Shown: positions 47,230 through 60,938 of the stretch, piece by piece
How positions within the stretch are numbered: position 1 is the first letter of the stretch
Layout: the number at the start of each line of letters is the position of its first letter
Origin: Melitaea cinxia
Taxonomy: Eukaryota > Arthropoda > Insecta > Lepidoptera > Nymphalidae
DNA: 64,000 nt
NCBI RefSeq assembly: GCF_905220565.1
Contig: NC_059396.1
Coordinates: 17,915,206 to 17,979,205 of the forward strand
Direction of reading: 5' to 3'
Notes under the pieces: model-generated
Told to the model about the DNA's origin: nothing
Seen by the model: the letters and a program-made list of their open reading frames with translations, nothing else
Database searches by the model: none
Program-made: the position numbers and the translations under genes

Positions 47230-48000
47230 TTATTCCGAATACTGCGTTTATTTATTTTATTTATGTATTAATAATAATTTAATTAATATTATTTATTTTA
47301 TTTTTGCACACCAACACAAAAATAACATAAGATTAATGAGGTTAAAAGAAAATAATTAATTTGCATTAGTTGCAACAGGTGGCCTTATCGCTAAAGCAGC
47401 GATTTCTTCCAGGCAACCTTTGGGCAGAGGACTAGAATTGATTGTTGGATAGGGGCGCAAAATAAGTGCTATCAGTCATAAACATAAGTATATTATACAT
47501 ATATATACATATACATACAAATACACCTACACAAATACACACATATACACGAACACAAATACCTACATAAACACATAATAATTTGATAACAAAAAAAAAA
47601 ATACATACACAGAGAAAAAAATAAATTGATAAACGAACAAATAAGTAAAAATAAAAATAAAATAATATTATGATGACAAGTACATTGCCTTAGTTAGCCT
47701 CTTGAATGATTCCAATGTTTGAGCTCGTCTTATAGTTAGCGGCAACGAATTCCAGAGACGACAGGCTTCGACAGTGAAAGATTTAGAGTAAAAGGTTGAA
47801 GAATGATATGGAATCTTTAGGATGAGGTTATGATCAGAGCGGAGAGATCTTTCGTGAGTTTCACTAAGAAATTCGAAACGATTTTTTAGATAGGCAAGTG
47901 TTAGAGGATTAAATAGGATTGAGTATAGGAGAGACAGAATGTGAGTGTGCGTTCTGTTCTTTCTGTTTTTGGTTTGAGCCTTAAATTTCACTCCGAGTCT
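47230..48000 (-). mobile_element. LINE 3' end with reverse transcriptase C-terminus (Jockey/CR1-like)
   Basis: The minus-strand frame 47991-47668 ends a reverse transcriptase polyprotein. HSSTFYSKSF and RLWNSLPLTI are typical of the region just after the RT domain in insect non-LTR elements. The 3' UTR follows, with a conserved hairpin-like block (CTGGAAGAAATCGCTGCTTTAGCGATAAGGC on the minus strand, near 47380-47415). The element is 5'-truncated. The same UTR block recurs at 46865-46930 and 54995-55060. Confidence 0.7.
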
Positions 48001-48552
48001 GAAGTTAATTTATATTTATTTACAGATATTTTTATCTAAATATACATAGAGGCTGCTAATTTAGGATAAGAGAGCATTTTATATCTTTAAAGAACTTTAA
48101 AACATATATCGTTAACTAATATCTTAAACAGTTGCGAGAACAGAACTGCATATCATCATTGAATCGTAGTTCAGATTCACTGAGCAAGAATGAATAAACT
48201 CTCATGTGAGTAGGTTAGTTGGAAGCAATGAAATGGATAATTTAATACATTATCATTTACGCATTAATTTCAAGGTTCAAAGGGCTTGTTGGTGGGAAAA
48301 ATTATGTACCGATTGTAATTTAAGTCATGTACCTAGAATACTGTTAGTTAAGTAAAATGACGTATAAATTTATTGTTAAATTTTTAAGTGAAATTAAATT
48401 TATTCTGATAATAACTCCTTTAGGTTAAATAAGTTAAAGTGTATAACAATATTTTTGAATTGATAATTCAATACGGAACTACAAAAAAAATTAAGAGACT
48501 TGTTAAAACTTCAAGGTTGACCTTGAAGTAAATCGTATTTGTTAATAATATT

Positions 48553-49440
48553 GTATATAATCGCAAACAAAAAAAACCGACTTTAATTACATCGACAACT
48601 AATACAACGTAGATCGACATAAAAGTAGTTAAGTAAATCCAATTATTGGTGACTTCCCTACTATTACAATGTACTCTGTGGCGATAAGTCAAAAATTAAA
48701 CGCTCAACTATATCTATATAAAATAAAAATTAAAAAAAGCTATAAACATTTTATCGCAATTATGATTTTAATTTGATTTATAGAGATATTTTTTCTTTCA
48801 GTAAATTGGCTTAAAGGTAATTATAATGAAACAAATTATATGATAATTTATTTGTCAACGAAAATGTATGCTAAATGAAATGAGAAATAAAAAGGCTTAT
48901 TTATTTATTTATTTCTTTATTTACTGCCCTCTAGTGGATAATACAGCTACATTATGTATAATAGAGCTACGTTATGTATAGATGTGGCCATGTAACATCA
49001 TTTGATCGGTAATCACCGAAGTAGCTTAACAGGATTCCGATAGATGGCGTCGCGACAAAATACTTAACATGTGAACAGGCACGCTAATGCGTCATCAAAG
49101 ATTAATCAAAAAGTACTCATCTTGATCACATCTAAATGGGACCACATTACAAGTATTAATTTTTAATTTATAAAAGAAACATCAAAATCTATACACCAAG
49201 TAAAAAGGAAAAAACAATCAAGTAAATACGCATTATTAGATATAGCTCATAAAGTACTTGTCAGATCTCGATTACGTTTAAATGGGACCACATGACAAAC
49301 ACCACCTTTCGATAAGAAAAAAGATTCATCGAAATCGGTCAACTCCGTAAAAAGTGCTGAGATAACATACATTTAAAAAAATACAGTCGAATTGAGAACA
49401 TCCTATTTATTTATTTTTTAAATTGGTTAAAAACTAAACC
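48553..49440 (+). repeat. Interspersed repeat (family F), probably two broken pieces
   Basis: 48553-48640 has AAACCGACTTTAATTACATC and ACTAATACAACGTAGATCG. 49060-49440 has two copies of a GATCTCGAT/AAATGGGACCACAT block and a terminal ACAGTCGAATTGAGAACATC. The middle (48640-49060) is unrelated AT-rich DNA. Confidence 0.45.
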
Positions 49441-50304
49441 ACCATTTTATAAATCTTACAGAGATGAGCTGATTAGCTGATTTACAATTTTTGTAGCTAG
49501 GTAGGTTACACATTTGTCATTAAAAATAATTAATTACCAATTCCTTTTTTATTTACAGTTGTTTAACATTGTATACATAAACATAAATAATAAAAATATG
49601 ATTGTCTTTATAAAATCGTATCAAAATCTAATTAGAAGAAATTCAAGTAATATCTAAACATTTGCAAAGATATAATAATTATAACATTGTTTATTATTTT
49701 CAAAGCTTATTAAAAACAGGATGTGCATGTATATAACTTTACAATCATAGTAATTAAAAACAAATGTCGGTTACAAAACATTAAATTGCCTCGAAAGTTG
49801 ATGTTAGAAGTAAATTATTTTAATAAAGCAGATATTGGTGATTTACGCGCGAAGTTACGAGGTACACAAATTAAATGAATATATTTAAAAGTTTATATTA
49901 TTTATGAATTAAATTAAACTTCATTTCGGGGCTTAATTGCCTAATGAATTTACTGTTTTTGCTGTTGCGTTTGCAATTTAGAAAAAAACTGGAAAAAAAC
50001 TTTACTGCAAAAAAATAATAAGTACCAGAATTAATAAAATGTTTTGGTACGTTAAACCCTTTGGGACCTGCGTGGGACTTATTAGACCTCATTAAAAAAA
50101 TAACTCTTTAAAAAGATTGCGCAGCATCTCTTTGAATTAATGTAGCTAGTGGTGTTGCACTACCAACTAAATTTTGTCGCATCGATGAAAAAACTCAATA
50201 ATAAAATGCAACTAATAGAATAAACGCAGCAAACAAGAACAAAATGTCATAAAAATCAAAGTTATAATGTACACTATGTACCTTTTTAAATCTGCACACT
50301 GGCG

Positions 50305-50395
50305 AATAAATGTGTTTGCTCGCAAACAAAAAATAAACAGACTTCAATTACATCGATCATCATCGAAATCGGTCCACGTAGTAAAAGTTTTATTA
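50305..50395 (+). repeat. Interspersed repeat (family F), short fragment
   Basis: TGTGTTTGCTCGCAAACAAA, then CAGACTTCAATTACATCGATC, then a jump to the GAAATCGGTCCACGTAGTAA block, so it is internally deleted. Confidence 0.5.
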
Positions 50396-50434
50396 AGTCT
50401 ATTAAATTTAATATAATTATACTATATCTATACA

Positions 50435-50706
50435 AATAAATAAAATTGGAGTGTCTGTTTGTAATATTAAAATAACCGCTTTTTACTCAATACATATGGA
50501 TGTACACGGTGCATATGCCAAAATAACATTCTTTACAATTTTTGTCTGTTTGTTTTTTTGTTCCATCTAATCTCTGAAACGGCTGGAGTGATTTTGACGG
50601 GAGCAACTTAGACTAATTTTATTTTAGAAATTTATTTATTCGATAACTATGCGAACTGCACAATGTTTTTTAATTCACGAGGACGAAGTCGCGGGCACAG
50701 CTAGTA
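50435..50706 (+). mobile_element. Helitron-like element, second type
   Basis: Contains CTCTGAAACGGCTGGAGTGA and ends GAAGTCGCGGGCACAGCTAGTA. It has a CTAG terminus like the other family but a different body. Confidence 0.5.
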
Positions 50707-51634
50707 TATTCTATAATCTTACATAAGAGTTGAATATTAGTATCTGACACGGTTTTTAATGCCAAAAATTTATCATAAACATATTATAAACATAAAGTAA
50801 TGACAAGTTTAAAAGCTTAAAAATTCTGGTAGTAATTGATCGGAAGACCACACACGTTAACAGACATAACTTTTGGTCACCTTATTTCTGAAGGGTTAAC
50901 AACAAACTGAACATAATAACAAAAAACATAAAACTATACAATAATGTATTACAATATAATAGAAAAACTATAATAGCAGATAATATTTTAGGACCACATT
51001 TCACATAGATTTTCGTGAAATGGATAAGTTTTTTTTTTTTTTTAATTTTCCATGTTTGTTGAAAATTTTCAGTAAGGTACATTATTTTCAACAGCGTAAC
51101 TGCAGAGTTTCTTGCCAGTTCTTCTCTGCAGAATCTGCATTATCTGTGTGAAGTGTGAGTTTTGCTTTTAAAAATAATAATTACTTTAATTTTTTTTTTT
51201 TTTAATTGAACAAAAATATTTTTATTTTTTTACTATAAAAGAGACTTATTGTCACCAACGTAAATTACTATAAAAAAATTTCATTTCATACTAAATATAA
51301 ACAGGGGGTTCGTAATGAATACAGTTAAACTTCTTTCACCAGAATTGAAAACGCTCTGAAACTTTAGCAACCCATTTAAAATTAAAACAAATGTAACAGT
51401 CTCTGATAACTTCGTCCGACGGCGCTGTAACGAGATTCGAAATGAATAAAAAAGGCCGTCAGCGGACATTCGTCTGTCTTATAAATCACTTTACATCTTA
51501 ACGCTAGGAAACTTTTCAATTATAAACGTCGAGAACCACGATCGACAAAATTATATGGAAATGGTATTTATTTTCTATTAGTTAAAAATTAAACGTTACT
51601 ATTCGACTGCCGTGAACTGCCGTTTAATGAAAAC

Positions 51635-51635
<1 letters not shown>

Positions 51636-51676
<41 letters not shown>
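51636..51676. repeat. (TA)n microsatellite
   Basis: About 20 perfect TA units, interrupted only at the right end. Confidence 0.95.
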
Positions 51677-51683
<7 letters not shown>

Positions 51684-51699
51684 CTTATATCGTATTTTA

Positions 51700-51822
51700 C
51701 GATTTTGCGGTCACCAACCCGTCTGCCCAGTGTGGTGATTATGAGCAACACACATGAGTCTTGTGCAGGCCTATGTCCAGCAATGGACTGCTATAGGCTA
51801 AAGTGATGATGATGATGATTAA
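51700..51822 (+). repeat. LINE-type 3' fragment (family L) with (GAT)n tail
   Basis: GCAGGCCTATGTCCAGCAAT, then CTATAGGCTAAAGTGATGATGATGATG. The trinucleotide tail fixes the 3' end of the family. Confidence 0.65.
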
Positions 51823-52493
51823 TTTTTTTTTATATTTAACGTTAAAGTATTTTTAGATTACGTATTTAAAATATTTAGTATTACTTTTACTTCATAGTAG
51901 TAGTTTGTATATTTAACCGACAAGAACATGATTAGGTTCTCAATATGACTGTATTTCTGATAATAATCATATATTAAAAATACAAAACATAAAAAATAAT
52001 TTAAAAAAGTTTGTGCGTACTAAGTACACATGTTAGATGTGGAACTTATTTGGTAAAACGTTGCCGTTTCATCCGTAAAAATCCGTAGAAGTCCACAATA
52101 TGACGATTAAATAGCACATTAATACAATTTAATATCTGAATATTTTAAAAAGAATCATTTCACTGAAAAGTCATCATTATTACAAAAAAAAAACTACAGA
52201 AACAAAAAATTGAAGATATCAAAAATAAAAACACACTATCCAAAACTTCCTGCACCGAGGTTCACAAGTAAGACCAAGCGAGAGCTATAGAACACAGTCT
52301 TAATGGAAATTTGAATAAAATCAATTTATTTCAACTCGACCCACGTTTATCGCGACCCCGATAGATTGCCAGAAAAGAAATAATGAATTTAGCCTTCTTG
52401 CTCACTTGAAACCTTATTAAGTGGACTTGATGTTGCGATTGTGGAAATCAAATGTCCTTGGTGAGTGATGAATGAAGAACTGAAAGCAAAGTT

Positions 52494-52745
52494 AAAAATA
52501 ATGGATTTTTTATATGGTTGGAAGGGGTAGACCTAGGCGGACGTTCCGAGACCAAATAAGGGACGTCTTGAAAAAAGGCCAGGTCAAGAGTACCCTAAGC
52601 CGAAGAGCATGTATGAAGGGAATAATGAAAGTGGACGAAGCGAAAGAAGTATGTAAGGATCGTAGCAAGTGGAAAGAAGTGGTATCTGCCTACCCCTACG
52701 GGAAAGAGGCGTGATTATATGTATGTATGTATGTATGTATGTTTT
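52494..52745 (+). mobile_element. LINE 3' end: last 60-odd codons of the ORF and (GTAT)n tail
   Basis: The frame ending TGA at 52712-52714 reads GRPRRTFRDQI, RRACMKGIM and CKDRSKWKEVVSAYPYGKEA, the familiar C-terminus of a lepidopteran non-LTR element. It is followed at once by (TATG)n to 52741. The copy is strongly 5'-truncated. Confidence 0.7.
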
Positions 52746-52754
52746 ATATGACTA

Positions 52755-52910
52755 GGGTGACAAATACGCTCACTGCCTTCCTGGTGGTAAACGTTTACTG
52801 TAGCCTGCAACACTGACCCTAGCCTCGACCCTCTCTAGGAGCTTTGGCTACCTTACTCATCCCACATACTTGAAAGTATTATTTTTCTGTTATCTCGATA
52901 AGGATGTAAA
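52755..52910 (+). repeat. Interspersed repeat (family C), degenerate
   Basis: GCCTGCAACACTGACCCTAG, TAGGAGCTTTGGCTACCTTACTC and GAAAGTATTATTTTTCTG follow the family order. Confidence 0.4.
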
Positions 52911-53154
52911 ATAGATAAATAATCACGTTTCTTTTAATGTACTTTAAAGACTTTATACACGCCGAAAGTTGCTGATTAAATTCACTCTCAGTGCAATTTT
53001 TCTTGTATTTGTACAAAATAATTGTTTATTATAGACTACATGCTTTTCTTTGTCTGTCTGAATCAATCTGATTGAAATCATGTAAAATCCGCCTTTTAAA
53101 TTGCCTTTTTTGTTATTTTAAACATAATGATAATCACTATTGGGATTAAAATAA

Positions 53155-53485
53155 TCAGTCAGTCAGTTAGTTAGCTCAGCCTATCGCAGTCCACTGCTGG
53201 ACATAGGCTTCCACAAGTTCACGCCAAAAATGGCGTGAATACATGTGTTTTGCTCATAGTCACCACGCTGGTCAGGCGGGTTGGTGACCGCAGCGCTGGC
53301 TTTGTCGCACCGAAGACGCTGCTGCTCGTCTACGGCCTGTGTACTTCAAAGCCAGCAGTTGGATGGTTATCCCTCCATCGGTCGGCTTTTTAGGTATCAA
53401 GGTGGTCATGGAACTATGTTAGCCTCCTCTTACGATATCCGCGCGAAGAGAGGGGAAGGCTATATTCTTTAATGCCGTAACCATA
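53155..53485 (-). repeat. LINE-type 3' fragment (family L)
   Basis: CAGCCTATCGCAGTCCACTG through GGGTTGGTGACCGCAGCGCT to the GGCTATATTCTTTAATGCCG end. The 63-codon frame inside is not a gene. Confidence 0.65.
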
Positions 53486-54889
53486 CAGCATAATTAAAAT
53501 AATAAATTACGATATTTGCAATGCAAAATGTTAGTAAAATGAAAATTTTGTGACAAACTTTACTTTAAAAAAAAGTTTATTGTAGACGCGTCTTCATTCC
53601 ACCACCATTCTGTATTAGTCTTTTAGCTTTACGTTTCTCAGTTCGACCTACGTCCAAAAAATACCACTCAACCCACTTTTGTACGTAACCAGAAAAACAT
53701 GCAACGTTTTGTATGAAAAATCATAAACTATTTTCATTAAGTAAGATCTAAGCAACGATCTAACATTAAGATATAAATAATGCCAGATGTTTTCAAGAAT
53801 GGCGCTCCCACATAAAGTAGCGGATCCCTACCAATAGTTGCCCTAATCGAGTTTCGACCATTTATTTACACAAACGATTATCCAAATTGCGTTAACAGCA
53901 TCTGCCTGTTTTCACACTGCGCCTCTTGGTGTACAATTTGAAGGTCGTAACAATGATCATGTCACTGAGAAATGCCACATCAATCATATTATTAATTTTG
54001 GACAGTAAAACGAATTTTCTGTATATTGTACTGTGAGCTATGATCCTGTATGAAACACTAACAAGATTTTTTTTATACAATGATAGGCTTGCGTTTTACC
54101 ACTATATCACCTGATTATAAGTGAAAATGCGGTCTAAGATGGAGCACGCTTACCTAGAAGTAGCTCGCGACTTAAAGATCCCCAGGTTATAGTTTTCCGG
54201 AAACACAGAATTATCAAGACTATATTAGTCAATATATTTTTCTTTCTTCGGCACTTTGACTTAAAGTAAAACAAGTTTTAAAGATAATAAAATTTACTTT
54301 ATTACTATTGCGAGATGAAGATTAGATGTAGATTAGATTGCACATTTAAAGACAACCATAATCATACAAATCAATCAATCGCAATCCTAATTAATCATAA
54401 GTACAATTACTATTTCTGACGAGAACTCTAAAAATACTCTGGTTTAAAAAAATCGTAGGAAATCATTGAAATGTCACATCATAAACTAAAATTCTATTCG
54501 TTATTAACCAATTAATATTTAATGTGAAGCTAACAACAATTCGTGATAACTTTGTTAGTTTTATCAATAAATATAGACTTCAATAAATATAGAATAGGTA
54601 ATTCGTTTCAGTTTGTATAGAAATTTTGCAACAAGCTAGTTCTACGCATTATTTTTTATTCTTTGACGTTAAACTGGGAGCAAACATGAATTTCTCGTAG
54701 GTTTGTTAACAGCGCAATTTGGACTATTGAAGAATTATCATCTGCACCCTCAGGTCAACCCTCCTAATATTATGAGTTATGGCTCTCTTTAGGGGAGGTT
54801 TTATGAAATTTTAAGACGTAATTGCAATTTCTGATACTAATCATGCGCTTACTCGCTTCGAGAGAGAATTAGTTCTATACCAATTTATA
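53486..54889. other. AT-rich DNA, nothing firm
   Basis: 54065-54160 resembles the start of family C (TTTTTTTATACAATGATAGGC, CACCTGATTATAAGTG) but is too worn to call. Confidence 0.4.
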
Positions 54890-55075
54890 ATGTTTTAACA
54901 ATAACGATAATAATACACTTTATTATACACCAAAACCAAAAATAATACATAGCAAAGAAAGAAAAAATATTAACGATATATTCATTAGGTATAAAGGGCG
55001 GCCTTATCGATAAAAGCGATAAGGCCGCCCTCGCTTTTTGAAGCGATCTCTTCCAGGCAATCTTAGGGCAAAGGA
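54890..55075 (-). repeat. LINE 3' UTR fragment with a perfect 15-bp hairpin
   Basis: The UTR block (GGCCTTATCG, GAAGCGATCTCTTCCAGG) is present. AGGGCGGCCTTATCG (54995-55009) pairs perfectly with CGATAAGGCCGCCCT (55017-55031) across a 7-base loop. Confidence 0.6.
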
Positions 55076-55671
55076 AATGTTCTAACGTCAGCATAGGTGT
55101 ACAAGTTACAACAAATTTATAATAAATATATAGTTTTGTGACAATTAAACAAAATATTATCACTTACATATATTTAGACAATTTTTTTAATTGTTAGATA
55201 TTTATAAAATTATATTTACTTATATATACTGAATGGTTACCACGGGAAGAGTTAGATTATCTATATTCTTTACTGTCGTAATCACACAGCAAGGTATCTA
55301 AATTAACATTTTATAATTATTAAATTCTTTCGAAGAAAAGAAAGAAAGAAATGTTCTTTTATTATTGCGTTCTTTTCATATTTTTTTCCACTAATGAAAG
55401 ATATATCTCGTAAATATCCAGGATATAAACCTAGCATCCACTTATTTGTTTCACTGCGATCACGTGCGAATTTTATTGCCCACCAATCGTAAATTGAAAT
55501 TGTGGGTCGCACACCGCTCGGACGCGGCTATTGTTAGTGACCAATGTTTGCCGAAATGTTATAGCCCTTGAAAAAGCCTAAGTATAGAGAATTCAGAAAA
55601 GAAATGAATACATACAGATGATAAATACGATTCTTACATGTGTGAATGATTTTGATAATAAAACTACACAG

Positions 55672-55706
<35 letters not shown>

Positions 55707-57216
55707 AACACAAACACACAAACAAAAACATAAATACATCTGAAATTGAATAAGATCATGACATAAGTATTTTTTTCTTATAATTGAAATTGACCTGGTT
55801 TATACTCTGAATAAGAATAACGCCTATAAAAATATAATAATAACACTTTATTTAATCTTCCTTAATTCTAATGATGAACAGTAACAGTATGTTTCAAAAT
55901 TAATTTTCTCTTCACAAAATTTCCATAAGTATTAGCACAGTGAGCATGACTCCTAGTCAAGATAAAACGTTTAAAAAGCAATCAACGATCAACGCTTTTT
56001 ATCATCCGTTACTCAAATAAAACTGAACAGTAACCGTATGCTTCAAAACTGTTATCATTTCTACGTTAATATCTTAAGGGATATTCGAGTAAATTTATTC
56101 ACCCTACCAACAAACTGTGGTTTAATTTCGTGTTAAATTTCTTGTTACGTTATTTATGTGAAAGTTCCCTAAGATTCGAAGGGGGCTAGTGCTGTCAACT
56201 CTCTTTTTGCTTATGTATTGTCAAAGTACATTTAAATTGTAATTTTAATAATGACGTAATATTGAACCGTATGTCTTGATTAACGAACGTTACAGGTATT
56301 GGATTGTCAAATTTGTTTATTAGACAAAAAATCAATAAAACATTACACACACTACCATGTATTGGACACACACATCACGCATGTTATACTATTTTGTTGA
56401 TTGTCAAGGACTGTAGTCAAATTGAATATTTTTTTTATTATTTTTTTTATTTAAATTTTTAATTATGGTCGAATTTCGAACACTAGGCGACCACTTAGTC
56501 AAAGTAAATGTACAAGGAGTAATTATTTTTGCAAGAGATCTGTTCCAGCGTACACGGAAAGAAATTATTATTTTTAGACAGAAATCGGGTGAGGTAGACT
56601 TACAATTATATACCTATTTGTAGTAAATCCATCACAGTTTTTACTTAAATTAGATAAGATGAAATTATTCATTAGACCGTATACATGGTTTTTTTATCGA
56701 GCTTCGCTTGATTTCTAGAAGATCTTAATTCCTGTTCTCATTGATTTTTGTTGCACTTTCTTTATTCTGAGCTATTTTCACCAATCCACCGTGGGACGTT
56801 ACAAGGCTGTTACAGTACAATATAACATTACTAGCACAAGCCTTACAGTATTGCTCAAGTCAAACATTACGTCTAGCTCTACTCAGAGCAGCGTTCCCCT
56901 CGCCCACCAGGGAAACTTCGCTGATACCTCCCATTGTAAGTAAATCTCAGAATTCACTGGCACAAAATACACTCAAGTTATAAATCTCGTCTCTAACTCG
57001 AAGTTAAACGATTCAGCCAAAGGGAATCAGCAGTGTGCAAAGAAATTTATAGTCGGCCGTCAGACCGAATTTTATCGAAGGAAAATACATCTTTTTCATT
57101 CGTAAAGGTTTGTCAACGTCGAGTGGCGATTCCGATGAAATGAACGCCATTTGATATAAACTCAGTGACGAGTGGAAAATTACTGATTTTTTTTTCTTTC
57201 TCTATATATTTTTGAC
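55076..57216. other. AT-rich DNA with a CA microsatellite
   Basis: 56760-57060 is GC-richer with no supported frame. Confidence 0.45.
55670..55724. repeat. (CA)n microsatellite, compound with AAACAC
   Basis: A pure CA run to 55700, then imperfect CAAACA units. Confidence 0.9.
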
Positions 57217-57440
57217 TAGCCCGTTTACGTAGTTTTTTGGGACACTGCTTTCTATTCCTGGTTTTCCTGGTGGTTCTAAATTCGATTCCCATCCCGAGTC
57301 TGGGTGTATCTATATTTATTTATATCGAAAAAAAATTTAAACAATATCAGTCGCCTGTCACCTCCAACATTGACTTGCATACGATAGGAACAGAAAACTG
57401 TGTCTGTATATTATTATAACATAATGTTTAGTCAGTTTTC
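57217..57440 (+). repeat. tRNA-headed SINE (family B), diverged
   Basis: Recognisable CTAGCCCGTTTACGTAG, TTCGATTCCCATCC and GAGTCTGGGTGTA blocks, with many differences from the copy at 21659. The 60-codon frame inside it is not a gene. Confidence 0.55.
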
Positions 57441-59944
57441 CATGAATGGTTTCAATGGTCGAAATTTACGTGTCATCCAAGTAAATAGCATAAGAATGAG
57501 ATAGAGGTAACAAAATCTTTAGGGTAGGTTCTTTATAACAGTCGTATTTGGACCCTCTTACTTTTATTTTTATAACAGAAGACGCACGCCACAATTTTCC
57601 TTACCTCACTATCAGTGCTCCAATCCTTTAACTCGTAAAACAGGAAACAAAGAACTTAAATATAAACCTAGTGACCCATCGAAGCTTGGACTAATGCCTA
57701 ACATTGAACAAAAATCACTACATAACCCTGCACATATGAATTAAGCAAGGACACTTTTAAAACGAAGTCAAAAATGGAAACGGTTCTTAATTTGTTTATA
57801 TATATAGTAAAAAGTTGTAACGAAGTAACTTTTTACTTTATGTACCAATTTTCGAACGCTGGTGTTTGACGTGTCTCATTTGTAATAAAAAAACACAATT
57901 ATACTTATAGGGGGTTTACGTAATTGTTATTTTGGTAAATACAAGAAACTCCGATTTCTACATATTCTGCACTCAAAAATTCAAAACGAAGCCCTAAACC
58001 AATTTACATCCAAAAGACTAAACCTCGAGATAACTTTCAAAACCCAAAAATGTTATTTATTAATATAACATTGAAAGCACGTAAACGACGGTCAATTTCC
58101 GCGAGTGGTTTATAAATCTCGCAGACGCGGCACCGTCTCATCTTCACGAGGAAATGCAAACCCGACCGCGCTAGAATTATGGACCGTTTTAACAAGGGAA
58201 GCGTTGTAGTTTTTCACTTGTCCCGCTCTATTATTATGGGATTCACGCTGAATGCAATGATTTATATATACGATATATGCAAAGCTCTAGTGTATTAAAC
58301 GCCGTGATATATCTCTTTGAAATGTAAATTAATTTTTGCTTTTGTTTATTATATTAAATTTTGAATGCCGTTTCTGCAAATATTTAATTCTTTCGTTTTG
58401 TTGTGGTTTTGTTATCACGTTATTTTATCAATCCATATAGACTTGTAAAAAAATGTAACAGATCCTATTTCGTATATTGGTAATATTTATAAAGTCTTTT
58501 TGAAACGCACTCTTCAATCCATACTGAAGACGGTTGTTTTTTAATTTGTTTTTCCGTCTGTCTGTAAATGGTATCACACTGAAATTACTAATACCAGTAT
58601 AAGCAGTTTTTTTTAGCAATATCCTGTAAATATTTTAAAGTCTAGGTTTAATAGTTAAAAAGTTACAGATATAATCTTTATAAGAACCTAGGGCAATTGG
58701 AACCTCGGCTTACAGGCTTACTGGACAGGCTATTTAAAGTCAATATATTTCAAAGGAGTTATTCCATAGGCTATCTTGGTTCCCAATTACATCACTAGGC
58801 ACTTTATCGTTTCAATGTTTAATACATGGGCATAAAATTTGAGCATAACTAAGCAAACGAATAAATACAGAACGCGCCAAAGTCTGGCTCGCGTTTCGCG
58901 TACAAATAGACTGAGCCTACGTCCGAGTTGGTGGTGATTTATGCGTGCTAGTGGCTGGCCGGTTCGTGAGGCTTGTCTGCCCATGAATACGTATACAGGT
59001 AAAAAATGTGAATTAATTTTCGGGTAAAACGAATTACCTACACGTAAAGGTAAATACGTGTACGTTGGATCTTCAGGTATTACAATTCGCCGATGATAGT
59101 TTTCATATGTGGTAAACTTTTGACTTAAAATAATTAGTAAACATTTATATAAAATTAAGCCATTTTAGATAAAAATATAACTTTTACGTTTTATACAAAT
59201 GTTATATTGTAACAATTTTTATAGCTTTGTAATCAATATTAGTACAGATATAACGTAATAATCTATGAAAGTACATTTATGCAAAAGACATTTAAAAAAA
59301 ATTAAATTACAATAAAATTAAAACAATTACCCATATCATTATTATTTTATTTTATTATAATTGTATATAAAAAGGATATTTAATCAAAATTAAGTCGCGC
59401 TATAGCACATAGTACAGTATAGATGCGACATCTATTTCACGCGCAAGTGCTCTACCGGCGTGATTTATTCGTCCCGTTGACGTGTCAGCGCGTTGTCTGC
59501 TGATGTATAGCTCTGTGGTGACTTAATAGCAGCTGAAACAAGTTGTGTGTATTGTAAATCGAAACATAAAAAAGTGCTTAAGTTATTTTATTACAAAAGG
59601 GTTTTTTTTTTAAAGTAACTTTGGAGATTCTTGACTATTCTTTTCTGCGGATCTTCATTCCGAACCGGTGCTTAGGTACTTCAGCAACATATAATAAATT
59701 TATTAAAAAATATTGTAATTTATAAAATAATAAATTAAAATTGTTTTTGAAACCTACTTGAGCAAATTAATTTTTTATTTTTTTTATTTTGTATGTTACG
59801 TCTATAGGAAAATCATGACCAGGAATGCATAACACGGTCTAGAGTCGCCCAACTGAGATAGCTACATATTTTAAACAACATATTTCTTGCTATACCTTTC
59901 CTCGAAGAAAGATTATTTACATACATCTTTATATATATTTCTTG
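57441..59944. other. AT-rich DNA with GC-richer patches
   Basis: 58080-58260, 58787-58984 and 59400-59560 are GC-richer. The second has a 65-codon minus frame starting with a good Met and GC-rich codons, but no splice or family evidence. A family D fragment lies at 59605-59695. Confidence 0.35.
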
Positions 59945-60180
59945 TGTGCGTGTGTATGTCATCTGAACTCCTCCTAGACCGCTGGACGGATTTTGATGAA
60001 ATTTTTTGTGTGAGTTCAAGGGGATTCGAGGATGGTTTAGATTCACAATTTGGTCCACTGGAAAATATTTATTTAACTAATCTTTCATTTATAAGTAGTT
60101 GTTAATTTTGGAATGTTTTACATTGGATCCGGTAGACTGCGCTACCATCGCAGTATCAAATATTAAATATTATTCTATTT
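59945..60180 (+). repeat. Repeat fragment of non-autonomous Helitron-like type
   Basis: Contains TGAACTCCTCCTAGACCGCT, GGATTTTGATGAAATTTTTT and CAAGGGGATTCGAGGATGGT, a block common in lepidopteran non-autonomous elements. The ends are not identified. Confidence 0.35.
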
Positions 60181-60938
60181 TAATTTCAGTTTGTCCCGAC
60201 AGTTGGTGCTGCGATCAAATTGAGAAAAATATTTGAAATTTTGTGTTATGGCAAAACAACTAATAATAATATAAACATATATATAACAACTAACAATAAT
60301 AAGGTAAGGCAATTCTAAACTCATTAGTGAAAGAATTTAAGCAGGAACAGTACTTTTTAGGAAATGTTTTATTTTGCTTTATTTAACTGAAGATAAAAAC
60401 CTAACTTTAATTTTTGATGATTATTCCTCGCGTACGTTCACTAAATTCCTTCGTCGTTTTAATAATAAAGGCATAAAAACCCCATGACAAAAAAAAAAGA
60501 AAAACCATTCCAAACCTCCAAGAACAATAATAAATATATAATAATTCAGACATATTGAGACGGACTGAGTCGAATGGAGTATCGTCGAGTCTATTGTTTG
60601 GCGAAACTTATTATCTACTCGGAAAATATTACGAAGACAATATTTTCGCTTATCTCGTAATTTATGCGAAAACTTGTCCGCTCCTAGCGAGTACAAGTTA
60701 GAGATCTCGATATTAGATAATTTCTGACTGTTTGGTTTTTTGTTTGAATTGACTGCTCCGTAACGGACGACATCATTATATCGAGGAATGTTTTTATGTT
60801 TATGAATGTTTGTGAACTCTTTTTATCGAAATCGATGTACCGACACTTGATATGAGTTTGCTTTCAAAAACTTTTGAAATATAAGACGGACTATACTTAC
60901 TCGTATTTTCTGAATATTTTAATGTTATTATTTATAGT

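Noticed and set aside
47500..47660. Possible short-period array resembling a CRISPR or satellite
   Set aside because: It is irregular TACA/ACAC-rich tail sequence next to a LINE, without a constant repeat or unique spacers.
51612..51806. 64-codon plus frame
   Set aside because: Mostly translated TA microsatellite (YIYIYI) and a LINE fragment.
55534..55731. 65-codon minus frame rich in Val and Cys
   Set aside because: Translation of the CA microsatellite.
58787..58984. 65-codon minus frame with GC-rich codons (MGRQASRTGQPL)
   Set aside because: The C-terminal half is AT-rich chance sequence, and no donor or acceptor supports the N-terminal half as an exon.
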